A DNA stretch of 64,000 bases, taken from contig NZ_DAMACX010000010.1 of the NCBI RefSeq assembly GCF_031998825.1, positions 1-64,000 of the forward strand, given 5' to 3'. Positions 1-9,956 of the stretch are shown here, one piece after another. The DNA is from Pseudescherichia sp031998825. Its GTDB lineage: Bacteria; Pseudomonadota; Gammaproteobacteria; Enterobacterales; Enterobacteriaceae. Below the pieces are notes generated by a model. It made no database searches, was not told the DNA's origin, and saw only the letters and a program-made list of their open reading frames with translations. Position 1 is the stretch's first letter, and the number at the start of each line of letters is the position of its first letter. Both the position numbers and the translations under genes were made by a program.

Positions 1-1179
<1,179 letters not shown>

Positions 1180-1222
1180 TTTCTTTTTCCCTTAAATTCG
1201 TATGGTTCAGTTCGCGCGTGGA

Positions 1223-1516
1223 TTACGCTTCAACAATTGCCAGAATGTCGGATTCGGACATGATCAGCACTTCCTGATCGTCGATTTTCTCTGCTTTCAC
1301 GCCGTAGCCATCGTTGAAAATAACGATGTCGCCGACTTTCACGTCCAGCGGCTGCACGGATCCGTTTTCGAGGATGCGGCCTTTACCGACAGCGATGATC
1401 TCGCCACGAGTAGATTTACCAGCAGCACTACCGGTCAGAACGATGCCGCCAGCTGATTTAGACTCGACTTCTTTACGCTTGACGATGACACGGTCATGTA
1501 GTGGACGAATACTCAT
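1223..1516 (-). CDS. groES: Co-chaperonin GroES
   Basis: The 97-residue protein that forms the heptameric lid of GroEL. It begins MSIRPLHDRVIVKRKE and carries the mobile loop (GGIVLTGSAA, about residues 23-32) that docks on GroEL. The length equals that of E. coli GroES. It is the first gene of the groES-groEL operon on the minus strand. An AAGGAGAG Shine-Dalgarno lies just upstream of the ATG at 1516. Confidence 0.98.
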   Translation of the reverse strand: MSIRPLHDRVIVKRKEVESKSAGGIVLTGSAAGKSTRGEIIAVGKGRILENGSVQPLDVKVGDIVIFNDGYGVKAEKIDDQEVLIMSESDILAIVEA

Positions 1517-1595
1517 TGATAGCTCTCCTTTGAGAAAGTCAGTATCGGTTATGGATGACGCCGGTTCCTTTTCTCTTCCCGGCTGGTGACGAGAG

Positions 1596-1627
1596 AGATG
1601 GGGATGGGTTTTTACCCCTTCAAGGGG
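1596..1627 (-). promoter_or_regulatory. Sigma-32 heat-shock promoter of groESL
   Basis: Read on the minus strand, CCCCTTGAA (1619-1627) is followed after 15 bp by CCCCATCT (1596-1603). These fit the sigma-32 consensus -35 CTTGAA and -10 CCCCATnT and lie about 80 bp upstream of groES. The -35 sits inside the palindrome CCCCTTGAAGGGG. Confidence 0.85.
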
Positions 1628-1694
1628 CCAGCGAAAAAAAATTTATGAAAGTGTTACCATCATCGCTCTTTGGACAGGGGCAGGATAAGAATAG

Positions 1695-2936
1695 ATGAGT
1701 GGCTTAAAACAGGAGCTGGGACTGGCTCAGGGTGTGGGGCTGTTATCAACCTCACTATTAGGCACCGGCGTGTTTGCCGTGCCTGCGCTGGCAGCGCTGG
1801 TGGCGGGCAACAACAGCCTGTGGGCGTGGCCAGTACTAATTGTGCTGGTTTTCCCCATTGCGATTGTGTTCGCCCTGCTCGGACGACACTTTCCCAGCGC
1901 GGGCGGCGTCGCCCACTTTGTCGGCATGGCGTTTGGCCCGCGCCTGGAGCGTGTCACGGGCTGGCTCTTTCTGTCGGTGATCCCGGTAGGGCTGCCTGCC
2001 GCGCTGCACATCGCCGCGGGCTTCTGGCAGGCGCTGTTTGGCTGGCATGGTCCGCTGCTGCTGATGGCCGAGCTGGGCACGCTGCTGCTGGTGTGGGCGG
2101 TGGGGACGCGAGGGGCCAGCTCTAGCGCTAATCTGCAAACTCTGGTCGCCGGGCTGATCGTGGCGCTGATTGCCGCCGTCTGGTGGTATGGCGATCTTAC
2201 CGTAAATGAGATCCCCTTCCCTGCCCCGTTGGACGTCGACGCCTCCGGGCTGTTTGCCGCCTTGTCGGTGATGTTCTGGTGCTTCGTCGGCCTTGAAGCG
2301 TTTGCCCATCTGGCCTCTGAGTTCAAACGTCCGGAGCGGGATTTCCCCCGCGCACTGATGATCGGTCTGCTGCTGGCTGGCTTCGTCTACTGGGCCTGCA
2401 CGGTGATTGTGCTGCATTTTGACGCCTATAGCGCCGATCGTGCTGCCGCTGCCTCGCTGCCGGGCATCGTGGTGCAGCTGTTTGGTGAGAAGGCGCTGTG
2501 GGTCGCCTGCGTGATTGGCTATCTGGCCTGCTTCGCCAGCCTCAACATCTACATTCAGAGCTTTGCCCGCCTGGTCTGGTCCCAGGCGATGTACAATCCA
2601 GAGGGTCGTCTGGCACAGCTCTCAAAACGCCAGATCCCCTTTAACGCGCTGAATGCGGTGCTGATCTGCTGCGTTATCAGCACGCTGGTTATCTATGTAC
2701 TGGAGATCAACCTCGATGCGCTGATTATCTACGCCAACGGCATTTTCATTATGATCTATCTGCTGTGCATGCTGGCGGGGTGTCGTTTACTGAAGGGGCG
2801 CTATCGGGCGCTGGCGGCGGTGGGCGGCCTGCTCTGTCTGCTGCTGCTGGCGATGGTGGGCTGGAAGAGCCTCTATGCCATTATCATGCTGGCGGCGCTG
2901 TGGTGGTTTTTACCCAAACGCGCCATCGTGCATTAA
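1695..2936 (+). CDS. yjeH: YjeH-like amino-acid exporter (APC family)
   Basis: Inner-membrane transporter of the amino acid-polyamine-organocation family. E. coli YjeH exports L-methionine and branched-chain amino acids. The 413 residues are almost entirely hydrophobic, with about 12 membrane segments, and begin MSGLKQELGLAQGVGLLSTS; the small-residue-rich first segment with the GTGVFAVPA motif is typical of APC transporters. An AGGA lies 9 nt before the ATG. It is divergent from groES and precedes fxsA, the E. coli order. The substrate is inferred from orthology. Confidence 0.9.
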   Translation: MSGLKQELGLAQGVGLLSTSLLGTGVFAVPALAALVAGNNSLWAWPVLIVLVFPIAIVFALLGRHFPSAGGVAHFVGMAFGPRLERVTGWLFLSVIPVGLPAALHIAAGFWQALFGWHGPLLLMAELGTLLLVWAVGTRGASSSANLQTLVAGLIVALIAAVWWYGDLTVNEIPFPAPLDVDASGLFAALSVMFWCFVGLEAFAHLASEFKRPERDFPRALMIGLLLAGFVYWACTVIVLHFDAYSADRAAAASLPGIVVQLFGEKALWVACVIGYLACFASLNIYIQSFARLVWSQAMYNPEGRLAQLSKRQIPFNALNAVLICCVISTLVIYVLEINLDALIIYANGIFIMIYLLCMLAGCRLLKGRYRALAAVGGLLCLLLLAMVGWKSLYAIIMLAALWWFLPKRAIVH

Positions 2937-2948
2937 AAACAAACGTAG

Positions 2949-2974
2949 GCCCGGTAAGCGAAGCGCCACCGGGC
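2949..2974. repeat. REP-like palindrome between yjeH and fxsA
   Basis: GCCCGGT and ACCGGGC form a stem around AAGCGAAGCGCC, the typical enterobacterial REP (repetitive extragenic palindrome) layout. It lies between the convergent ends of yjeH and fxsA and could also act as a bidirectional terminator or mRNA stabiliser. Confidence 0.75.
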
Positions 2975-2982
2975 AGTGACGA

Positions 2983-3453
2983 TTATTTATCGTCTTTATG
3001 ATCGATACGGTCGCGCTGGTCATCCTTGCGCTGGTACTCGCCGTCAAAGGTCTGGCCGCCCTGGCTCCCGGCGCTAAACCCGCCGCCCGGCATCCGGGAG
3101 AAGCGCAGATGCGGGAGCAGACGCAGGGTCAGTAACTTCTGTACCGGCGGCAGCAACAGCAGCAGGCCGAGCAGATCGGTAAAGAAGCCCGGCAGGAGCA
3201 GCAGCAGCCCGGCAATCATCAGCGACACGCTCTTAATCATCTCCGCCGCAGGACTCTCTCCGGCGGCCATCTTCTGCTGCATCAGCAGAATATTTTTAAA
3301 GCCCTGGTTACGCACCAGCGACATGCCGATGACTGAGGTAAAGATCACCAGCACCAGCGTGAGCAGGACGCCAAAGACGTGGGCGACCTGAATAAAAATC
3401 GAAATTTCGATGTAAACGTATAGAAATATTGCAATTAGTGGTATCCAGCGCAC
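2983..3453 (-). CDS. fxsA: FxsA family membrane protein
   Basis: Small cytoplasmic-membrane protein. In E. coli, overproduction of FxsA suppresses exclusion of phage T7 by the F plasmid; its normal role is unclear. I choose the GTG at 3453 because AGGAG lies 7-8 nt upstream and the protein then begins (M)RWIPLIAIFLYVYIE, as in E. coli FxsA; 156 residues against 158. Hydrophobic segments cover the first half and the middle, followed by a charged tail rich in K, D and R. A longer in-frame start 30 nt upstream lacks a comparable ribosome site. Confidence 0.93.
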   Translation of the reverse strand: MRWIPLIAIFLYVYIEISIFIQVAHVFGVLLTLVLVIFTSVIGMSLVRNQGFKNILLMQQKMAAGESPAAEMIKSVSLMIAGLLLLLPGFFTDLLGLLLLLPPVQKLLTLRLLPHLRFSRMPGGGFSAGSQGGQTFDGEYQRKDDQRDRIDHKDDK

Positions 3454-3756
3454 TGGCGTCTCCTGTAGGTTTGCGGCGTGCATCCTGTTGAGATGGTGCT
3501 TAATAGTAATAATTCAATAGGATTGCACGCCAGCTTTACTGAAAATCTCTGGCCGGTGATGCATTTCACAAATCATTAAAACTAATGCAACGACTAAGAT
3601 AATAAGTGATCCAGATTACGGCATTTCGCTATCATCAGCATATGATCCCGGGTACGTGGCCGATTAAGGAAATAATCGTCGGTCAGCAAACACACATAAC
3701 CCCAAACGTACTGTGTGTTTAGTACATTCATTCGCAGCTTGAAAAAGAAGGTTCAC

Positions 3757-5193
3757 ATGTTAAACAGCATTCGTATCGAAGAAGATTTGTTGGGCACAAG
3801 GGAAGTACCAGCGGACGCTTACTACGGCATCCACACTCTGAGAGCGATTGAGAATTTCTACATCAGCAACAGCAAAATCAGCGACATTCCTGAGTTTGTG
3901 CGTGGCATGGTGATGGTTAAGAAAGCCGCAGCGCTGGCGAATAAAGAGCTGCACACCATTCCCAAAAGCGTGGCGAATGCAATCGTCGCCGCATGCGATG
4001 AAGTCCTGAATAACGGTAAATGCATGGATCAGTTTCCGGTCGACGTCTACCAGGGCGGCGCGGGTACCTCCGTGAACATGAACACCAATGAAGTGCTGGC
4101 GAACATCGGCCTTGAGCTGATGGGCCATCAGAAAGGCGACTACCAGTACCTCAACCCGAACGATCACGTTAACAAGTGCCAGTCTACCAACGATGCCTAC
4201 CCGACCGGCTTCCGCATCGCGGTCTACGCCTCTATCGTTAAGCTGGTGGACGCCATTAACCAGCTCGGGGAAGGTTTCCAGAATAAGGCCGTTGAGTTCA
4301 AAGATATTCTGAAAATGGGCCGTACCCAGCTGCAGGATGCGGTGCCAATGACGCTGGGCCAGGAGTTCCATGCCTTTAACGTCCTGCTCAACGAAGAGAC
4401 GCGCAACCTGCTGCGTACCGCAGAGCTGCTGCTGGAGGTGAACCTCGGCGCGACGGCGATCGGCACCCGTCTCAATACCCCGGACGGCTATCAGCAGCTG
4501 GCGGTGCAGAAGCTGGCGGAAGTGAGCAACCTGCCGGTGGTGCCGGCGGAAGATCTGATCGAAGCTACCTCCGACTGCGGCGCGTACGTCATGGTTCACA
4601 GCTCACTGAAGCGACTGGCGGTTAAGCTATCCAAAATTTGTAATGACCTGCGCCTGCTCTCTTCCGGCCCGCGTGCTGGCCTGAATGAGATCAACCTGCC
4701 GGAGCTGCAGGCTGGCTCCTCTATTATGCCCGCCAAGGTGAACCCGGTGGTGCCAGAGGTGGTAAACCAGGTCTGCTTCAAGGTTATCGGCAATGACACC
4801 ACGGTGACGATGGCTTCCGAAGCCGGTCAGCTGCAGCTCAACGTGATGGAGCCGGTCATCGGCCAGGCAATGTTTGAGTCGATCCACATTCTGACCAATG
4901 CCTGCTACAACCTGCTGGAGAAATGCATCAACGGCATCACCGCCAACAAAGCGGTGTGTGAGAGCTACGTCTACAACTCAATTGGCATTGTTACCTACCT
5001 CAACCCGTTTATTGGCCACCACAACGGCGATATTGTGGGTAAAATCTGTGCCGAAACGGGCAAGAGCGTACGTGAGGTCGTTCTCGAACGCGGCCTGCTG
5101 ACCGAGGCGGAGCTGGATGATATCTTCTCGGCGCAAAACTTGATGCACCCGGCTTATAAAGCAAAACGGTATACGGATGAGAGCGAACAGTAA
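3757..5193 (+). CDS. aspA: Aspartate ammonia-lyase (aspartase)
   Basis: Converts L-aspartate to fumarate and ammonia, feeding fumarate respiration. The 478 residues equal the length of E. coli AspA. The fumarase/aspartase signature GSSIMPAKVNPVVPE lies near residue 320 and holds the catalytic loop. The ATG at 3757 is preceded by GAAGG; the frame extends 14 codons upstream without a ribosome site. It forms a unit with dcuA downstream, which exchanges aspartate, fumarate and succinate. Confidence 0.98.
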   Translation: MLNSIRIEEDLLGTREVPADAYYGIHTLRAIENFYISNSKISDIPEFVRGMVMVKKAAALANKELHTIPKSVANAIVAACDEVLNNGKCMDQFPVDVYQGGAGTSVNMNTNEVLANIGLELMGHQKGDYQYLNPNDHVNKCQSTNDAYPTGFRIAVYASIVKLVDAINQLGEGFQNKAVEFKDILKMGRTQLQDAVPMTLGQEFHAFNVLLNEETRNLLRTAELLLEVNLGATAIGTRLNTPDGYQQLAVQKLAEVSNLPVVPAEDLIEATSDCGAYVMVHSSLKRLAVKLSKICNDLRLLSSGPRAGLNEINLPELQAGSSIMPAKVNPVVPEVVNQVCFKVIGNDTTVTMASEAGQLQLNVMEPVIGQAMFESIHILTNACYNLLEKCINGITANKAVCESYVYNSIGIVTYLNPFIGHHNGDIVGKICAETGKSVREVVLERGLLTEAELDDIFSAQNLMHPAYKAKRYTDESEQ

Positions 5194-5215
5194 CCTCTCA
5201 ACCGGGTAAGACCTC

Positions 5216-5245
5216 AAAGGCACGTCAGCGATGACGTGCCTTTTT
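5216..5245 (+). terminator. Rho-independent terminator after aspA
   Basis: AAAGGCACGTCA and TGACGTGCCTTT form a 12-bp stem around GCGA, ending in a T-run. It separates aspA from dcuA and probably attenuates rather than abolishes read-through, as in E. coli. Confidence 0.85.
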
Positions 5246-5311
5246 GTTTGTAGACGCTACTAAAATTCAACAAATCAATATCAACTTGTAAACACTTCAA
5301 GGAAGCCAACT

Positions 5312-6613
5312 ATGTTTGCTGCGGAACTTGTAATTGTCCTGCTGGCGATATACCTGGGTGCCAGACTCAACGGTATCGGCATCGGTTTTGCCGGTGGGCT
5401 TGGCGTACTCGTGCTGACGCTCTTCTTCCAGATCAAGCCCGGCGCCATCCCCTTTGACGTTATCGAGATCATCATGGCGGTGATCGCTGCCATTGCTGCC
5501 ATGCAGGTAGCAGGGGGAATGGACTACCTGGTCAGCCTGGCGGAGCGCCTGCTGCGCCGCCATCCTAAACACATCACCTTTCTCGCCCCGCTGGTGACCT
5601 GGTTTATGACCATTCTCGCCGGTACCGGGCACACCGCATTCTCTACGCTACCGGTGATCACCGAGGTGGCAAAAGAGCAGGGCATCCGCCCCTCCCGCCC
5701 GCTCTCTATCGCCGTAGTGGCCTCGCAGATCGCCATCACCGCCTCGCCCATATCGGCGGCGGTGGTGTTTTTCGCCGGGATCCTTGAGCCGTTAGGCGTC
5801 AGCTACCTGACGCTGCTGGCAATCTGCATTCCGGCGACCCTGATCGCCATCATGCTCACCGCCATCGTATGTAACTTCCTTGGCGCTGAATTAAAGGACG
5901 ATCCGGTCTACCAGGAGCGGCTGGCCAAGGGTGAAGTGAAGCTGCGTGGTAATCAGGTTTTCCAGCTCAAGCCACACGCTAAACGTTCGGTGATGCTGTT
6001 CCTGATCGGCATTGTCGCGGTGATGGTCTATGCCACCATCATCAGCCCGACGGTGGGCCTGATTACCAACCCGGTGCTGCCGCGCAACGAGGCGATAGTG
6101 GTCTTTATGCTCACCATCGCCACGCTGATCTGCCTGAGTTGCAAGGTGGATACCGGCGAGATCCTCAACGCTGGAACCTTTAAGTCCGGGATGAGCGCCT
6201 GTATCTGCGTGCTGGGCGTGGCGTGGCTCGGCGACACCTTCGTGAAGAGCCACATTGAGGATATCCAGAGCGTGGCGGGTGACCTGCTGCACAGCTATCC
6301 GTGGCTGCTGGCGGTGGTGCTCTTTTTTGCCGCCACCCTGCTCTACTCCCAGGCGGCGACCACCAAAGCGCTGATGCCCGCCGCCCTGCTGCTCGGCGTC
6401 AGCCCTCTGACCGCCATCGCCTCATTCGCCGCCGTGTCGGCGCTGTTTGTGCTACCCACCTACCCGACGCTGCTGGCGGCGGTGGAGATGGACGACACCG
6501 GCTCGACCCGCATCGGCAAATACGTTTTCAACCACGCCTTCCTGATCCCCGGCGTGATCGCCATCGCCCTCTGTGTAATTTTGGGCTTCGTTATTGGCGG
6601 CATCCTGTTGTAA
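5312..6613 (+). CDS. dcuA: Anaerobic C4-dicarboxylate transporter DcuA
   Basis: Inner-membrane antiporter exchanging aspartate, fumarate, malate and succinate. The 433 residues match the E. coli length and form about ten or more membrane segments, starting MFAAELVIVLLAIYLGARLN, with the conserved LAGTGHTAFSTLPVI segment near residue 110. AAGGA lies upstream of the ATG. It sits directly after aspA, whose substrate it imports. Confidence 0.96.
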   Translation: MFAAELVIVLLAIYLGARLNGIGIGFAGGLGVLVLTLFFQIKPGAIPFDVIEIIMAVIAAIAAMQVAGGMDYLVSLAERLLRRHPKHITFLAPLVTWFMTILAGTGHTAFSTLPVITEVAKEQGIRPSRPLSIAVVASQIAITASPISAAVVFFAGILEPLGVSYLTLLAICIPATLIAIMLTAIVCNFLGAELKDDPVYQERLAKGEVKLRGNQVFQLKPHAKRSVMLFLIGIVAVMVYATIISPTVGLITNPVLPRNEAIVVFMLTIATLICLSCKVDTGEILNAGTFKSGMSACICVLGVAWLGDTFVKSHIEDIQSVAGDLLHSYPWLLAVVLFFAATLLYSQAATTKALMPAALLLGVSPLTAIASFAAVSALFVLPTYPTLLAAVEMDDTGSTRIGKYVFNHAFLIPGVIAIALCVILGFVIGGILL

Positions 6614-6626
6614 ATGTCATTAAAAT

Positions 6627-6648
6627 CGGGCTGCCTGGCGGCCCGTTT
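6627..6648 (+). terminator. Probable terminator after dcuA
   Basis: CGGGC and GCCCG pair across a 9-nt loop followed by TTT, 13 nt after the dcuA stop. The T-run is short, so this is a weaker call. Confidence 0.5.
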
Positions 6649-6708
6649 GATTAATCCCCAGCCAGCAGCGTGCTATAGTGCCTTTTTTCGTCTGATACGA
6701 GATTGCCA

Positions 6709-7032
6709 ATGAATACGCCTGATGCCGTCGTTGTGCTCTGTACCGCCCCGGATGAAGCCACCGCCCAGGACCTGGCGGCGAAAGTGCTGGCGGATAAACT
6801 CGCTGCCTGCGTTACCATCCTGCCCGGTGCCACCTCGCTCTACTACTGGGAAGGCAAGCTGGAGCAGGAGTATGAAGTCCAGATGCTGCTGAAAAGCACC
6901 ACTGCCCATCAGGAGGCGCTGCTGGCCTGCCTGAAATCGCATCATCCGTATCAGACCCCTGAACTATTAGTGCTGCCCGTCGCACATGGAGACAACGACT
7001 ACCTCTCATGGCTCAACGCATCCTTACGCTAA
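6709..7032 (+). CDS. cutA: Divalent-cation tolerance protein CutA
   Basis: Small trimeric cytosolic protein linked to copper tolerance in E. coli. It carries the family core VVLCTAPDEATAQDLAAKVL near the N-terminus and the C-terminal LVLPVAHGDNDYLSWL. I start at the ATG at 6709 (107 residues); a TTG two codons earlier is possible. The last 25 nt overlap the start of dsbD, as in E. coli, implying coupled translation. Confidence 0.93.
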   Translation: MNTPDAVVVLCTAPDEATAQDLAAKVLADKLAACVTILPGATSLYYWEGKLEQEYEVQMLLKSTTAHQEALLACLKSHHPYQTPELLVLPVAHGDNDYLSWLNASLR

Positions 7033-8690
7033 TCCTGCTGTTTTGCAGTACGTCCGCCTTTGCCGGGCTGTTTGACGCGCCCGGCTCCGCGAAGTTTGTT
7101 CCCGCTGACAGCGCATTTGCCTTCGACTTTCAGCAAAACCAGCACGACCTGACGCTCAACTGGCAGATTAAAGAGGGCTACTACCTCTATCGTCAGCAGA
7201 TCAGCGTCACGCCCACGCAGGCGGATATCGCCCCGCTCCAGCTCCCAAAGGGCGAGAGCCACAAAGACGAATTCTTCGGCACCAGCGAGATCTATCGCCA
7301 GCGGCTTAGCCTCCCAGTGACGGTGCGCTCGGCCGATAAAGCGGCGACGCTGACCGTGACCTACCAGGGCTGTGCGGCGGCGGGCTACTGCTATCCGCCG
7401 GAGACCAAAGTGATACCGGTTAGCGAGGTGCAGCCGCTGGTGCAAAGCGTGCCGGATGATCCCGCTCCGACCGCAACGTCTCTGCCCTTCTCGGCGCTGT
7501 GGGCGCTGCTGATCGGGATAGGCATCGCCTTTACCCCCTGCGTGCTGCCGATGTATCCGCTCATCTCCGGCATCGTGCTGGGGGGCAAATCGCGTCTCTC
7601 TACCGGACGGGCGCTGCTGTTAACCGTGCTCTACGTGCAGGGCATGGCCCTCACCTACACCGCGCTGGGCCTCGTCGTGGCCGCCGCCGGGCTACAGTTT
7701 CAGGCGGCGCTCCAGCACCCCTATGTGTTAATCGGGCTGTCGGTGGTTTTCACCCTGCTGGCGCTGTCGATGTTTGGTCTGTTCACGCTCCAGCTGCCGT
7801 CATCTATTCAGACGCGTCTGAGCCTGATGAGCAACCGCCAGCAGGGCGGCTCTCCGGTCGGCGTCTTTGCGATGGGGGCTATCGCCGGGCTGATCTGCTC
7901 CCCCTGTACCACTGCGCCGCTCAGCGCCATCCTACTCTACATCGCCCAGAGCGGTAACCTGTGGCTCGGCGGCGGCACGCTCTACCTTTATGCGCTTGGC
8001 ATGGGTATCCCGCTTATTCTGGTGACCCTGTTCGGCAACCGCCTGCTGCCGAAAAGCGGCCCGTGGATGGAGCAGGTCAAAATCGCCTTTGGTTTTGCGA
8101 TCCTCGCCCTGCCGGTATTTTTGCTGGAGCGTATATTAGGCGAGACGTGGGGCCTGCGCCTCTGGTCGCTGCTCGGCGTAGCTTTTTTCAGCTGGGCATT
8201 TATCACCTGTTTAGGCGGTACCCGCCGCGGGATGCGTGTGCTACAGATCGTCCTGCTTGGTGCGGCGCTGGTCAGCGCGAAGCCGCTGCAGGACTGGGCG
8301 TTTGGCGTCAGCGCCTCCGCCCCGCAGGCGCAGCTTAACTTTACGCGCATCGCCAGTGTAGATGAGCTGGATCAGGCTCTGGCCCAGGCCAGGGGTAAAC
8401 CGGTGATGCTTGATCTCTACGCCGACTGGTGCGTAGCCTGTAAAGAGTTTGAGAAGTACACCTTCAGCGATCCGCAGGTACAGGCGGCGCTGAAGGAGAC
8501 GGTGCTGCTGCAGGCGGATGTCACCGCCAACAGCCCCGAGGATGCCGCCCTGCTTCGCCACCTTGGCGTGCCGGGCCTGCCGACAATTCTGTTCTTTGAT
8601 GCCCAGGGCAATGCGCAGCCAGCGCAACGGGTGGCAGGATTTATGGATGCGGAAGCCTTTAGTAGACATTTGCGCAATCGCCAGCCATAA
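7008..8690 (+). CDS. dsbD: Thiol:disulfide interchange protein DsbD
   Basis: Passes electrons from cytosolic thioredoxin across the inner membrane to periplasmic DsbC, DsbG and CcmG. After a signal peptide (residues 1-19) comes the N-terminal domain with the CAAAGYC redox pair near residues 122-128. Eight membrane segments follow with cysteines in FTPCVLPMYP and CSPCTTAP. The C-terminal thioredoxin domain has WCVACKEFEK. Length is 560 against 565 residues in E. coli. It overlaps cutA and is followed 20-47 nt later by yjdC. Confidence 0.97.
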   Translation: MAQRILTLILLFCSTSAFAGLFDAPGSAKFVPADSAFAFDFQQNQHDLTLNWQIKEGYYLYRQQISVTPTQADIAPLQLPKGESHKDEFFGTSEIYRQRLSLPVTVRSADKAATLTVTYQGCAAAGYCYPPETKVIPVSEVQPLVQSVPDDPAPTATSLPFSALWALLIGIGIAFTPCVLPMYPLISGIVLGGKSRLSTGRALLLTVLYVQGMALTYTALGLVVAAAGLQFQAALQHPYVLIGLSVVFTLLALSMFGLFTLQLPSSIQTRLSLMSNRQQGGSPVGVFAMGAIAGLICSPCTTAPLSAILLYIAQSGNLWLGGGTLYLYALGMGIPLILVTLFGNRLLPKSGPWMEQVKIAFGFAILALPVFLLERILGETWGLRLWSLLGVAFFSWAFITCLGGTRRGMRVLQIVLLGAALVSAKPLQDWAFGVSASAPQAQLNFTRIASVDELDQALAQARGKPVMLDLYADWCVACKEFEKYTFSDPQVQAALKETVLLQADVTANSPEDAALLRHLGVPGLPTILFFDAQGNAQPAQRVAGFMDAEAFSRHLRNRQP

Positions 8691-8737
8691 ACTACACCAG
8701 GAGTAAAAAAATGGTTCTAAAAACGCAGGAGAACACC

Positions 8738-9313
8738 GTGCAACGTGAAGACGTCTTAGGGAAAACATTGCAGTGGCTTGAGATCGAAGGCCTTGCTGCC
8801 ACGACGCCCGAAATTATCGCCGAACGTCTTAATTATCCATTGGACGAGTTTTTGCGCTTTTGGCCCGATAAAGAGGCGCTGCATTATGATGCATTGCGCC
8901 ACCTGAGCCAGCAGGTTGATGTCTGGCGCAGGCAGATGCTCTTGAACGACGAGCTCAGCAAAGAGCAGAAGCTGCTGGCCCGCTACGCGGCGCTCACCGA
9001 GTGCGTCACTAATCACCGCTATCCAGGCTGCCTGTTTATTGCTGCCTGCACTATCTATCCGGATCCGGCTCACCCTATCCACCAGCTGGCAGATCAGCAA
9101 AAAAAAGCGGCCTATGCCTATACCCACGAACTGCTGACCTCGCTGGAAGTAGACGATCCGGCCATGGTCGCCAAACAGATGGAGCTGGTGCTCGAGGGCT
9201 GCCTCAGCCGGATGCTGGTCAACCGCAGCCAGGTAGACGTTGATACCGCCTACCGGCTGGCAGAAGATATTCTGCGCTTTGCCCAATGCCGCATGGGCGG
9301 CGCGTTGACCTGA
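8738..9313 (+). CDS. yjdC: TetR-family regulator YjdC
   Basis: DNA-binding repressor-like protein of unknown ligand. The N-terminal helix-turn-helix (about residues 5-50, with TPEIIAERLNYPLDEFLRFW) and the C-terminal part match E. coli YjdC. I choose the GTG at 8738, which has AGGAG 7 nt upstream and gives 191 residues, the E. coli length. An ATG at 8711 with its own AGGAG would add nine residues and is a real alternative. It follows dsbD and precedes the tRNA-Phe locus, as in E. coli. Confidence 0.88.
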   Translation: MQREDVLGKTLQWLEIEGLAATTPEIIAERLNYPLDEFLRFWPDKEALHYDALRHLSQQVDVWRRQMLLNDELSKEQKLLARYAALTECVTNHRYPGCLFIAACTIYPDPAHPIHQLADQQKKAAYAYTHELLTSLEVDDPAMVAKQMELVLEGCLSRMLVNRSQVDVDTAYRLAEDILRFAQCRMGGALT

Positions 9314-9315
9314 TA

Positions 9316-9918
9316 TCAGAGCAGCAGCCCTGCCCACGCGGAGATCAGCAGGCAGAGCGCCATTGCCCGCTGAAACCAGACCAGCGAGGCGGGCGTTCGA
9401 AAGAGACGGTTTACCGCTCTGCCGCAGAACGCCCAGACGATCAGGCAGAGCTGGGAGATGATCAGAAACAGGAGCGCCATCACGGCGATCTCCCGTAGCG
9501 GATCCGCCCCGTGAGGCGCAAACAGGCTCACCACCGCCAGCGCCATCATCCATGTTTTCGGGTTGATCAGCTGCAATGCAGCAGCAGCCCGAATGCTGAA
9601 GGGCCGCTGCGCCTCTCCGCCCAGCTCCGCAGCCGGAGCACGAAACAGTTGCCAGCTCATCCAGCTTAACCACAGCACCCCCGCCCAGCTCATTCCCGTC
9701 CGCACCAGAGGATACTGACGCAGCACCTCTCCCGCTCCCGCCCCGGAGACCAGCACAATCAGGCTGGCAGCCGCACAGCCGCTCACCACGGCGGGCAGCG
9801 TCGCCTTCACGCCGAAGCGCTGGCTGCTGGATAAAACCAGGATATTGGTGGGACCGGGGGTAATTGACGCCACGAAGGCAAACAGCATAAACGGCAGATA
9901 CGCATAGAACATATTCAC
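9316..9918 (-). CDS. LysE/RhtB-family amino-acid exporter
   Basis: Inner-membrane exporter of the LysE superfamily. The 200 residues form about six hydrophobic segments, and the family signature ASITPGPTNILVLSSS lies near residue 17. The conserved INPKTWMM motif is near residue 118. It is convergent with yjdC and lies just downstream of the araC-type gene on the same strand, which probably controls it. E. coli K-12 lacks this pair at this locus. The substrate is unknown. Confidence 0.88.
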   Translation of the reverse strand: MNMFYAYLPFMLFAFVASITPGPTNILVLSSSQRFGVKATLPAVVSGCAAASLIVLVSGAGAGEVLRQYPLVRTGMSWAGVLWLSWMSWQLFRAPAAELGGEAQRPFSIRAAAALQLINPKTWMMALAVVSLFAPHGADPLREIAVMALLFLIISQLCLIVWAFCGRAVNRLFRTPASLVWFQRAMALCLLISAWAGLLL

Positions 9919-9956
9919 AGGCAGGACTCCTCATTATCGTTATCCTGACTGTCGCG

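Noticed and set aside
3760..4599. 279-aa minus-strand frame
   Set aside because: Antisense shadow of aspA.
8756..9934. 392-aa minus-strand frame
   Set aside because: Antisense to yjdC and overlapping the LysE-type gene in another frame; low-complexity translation.
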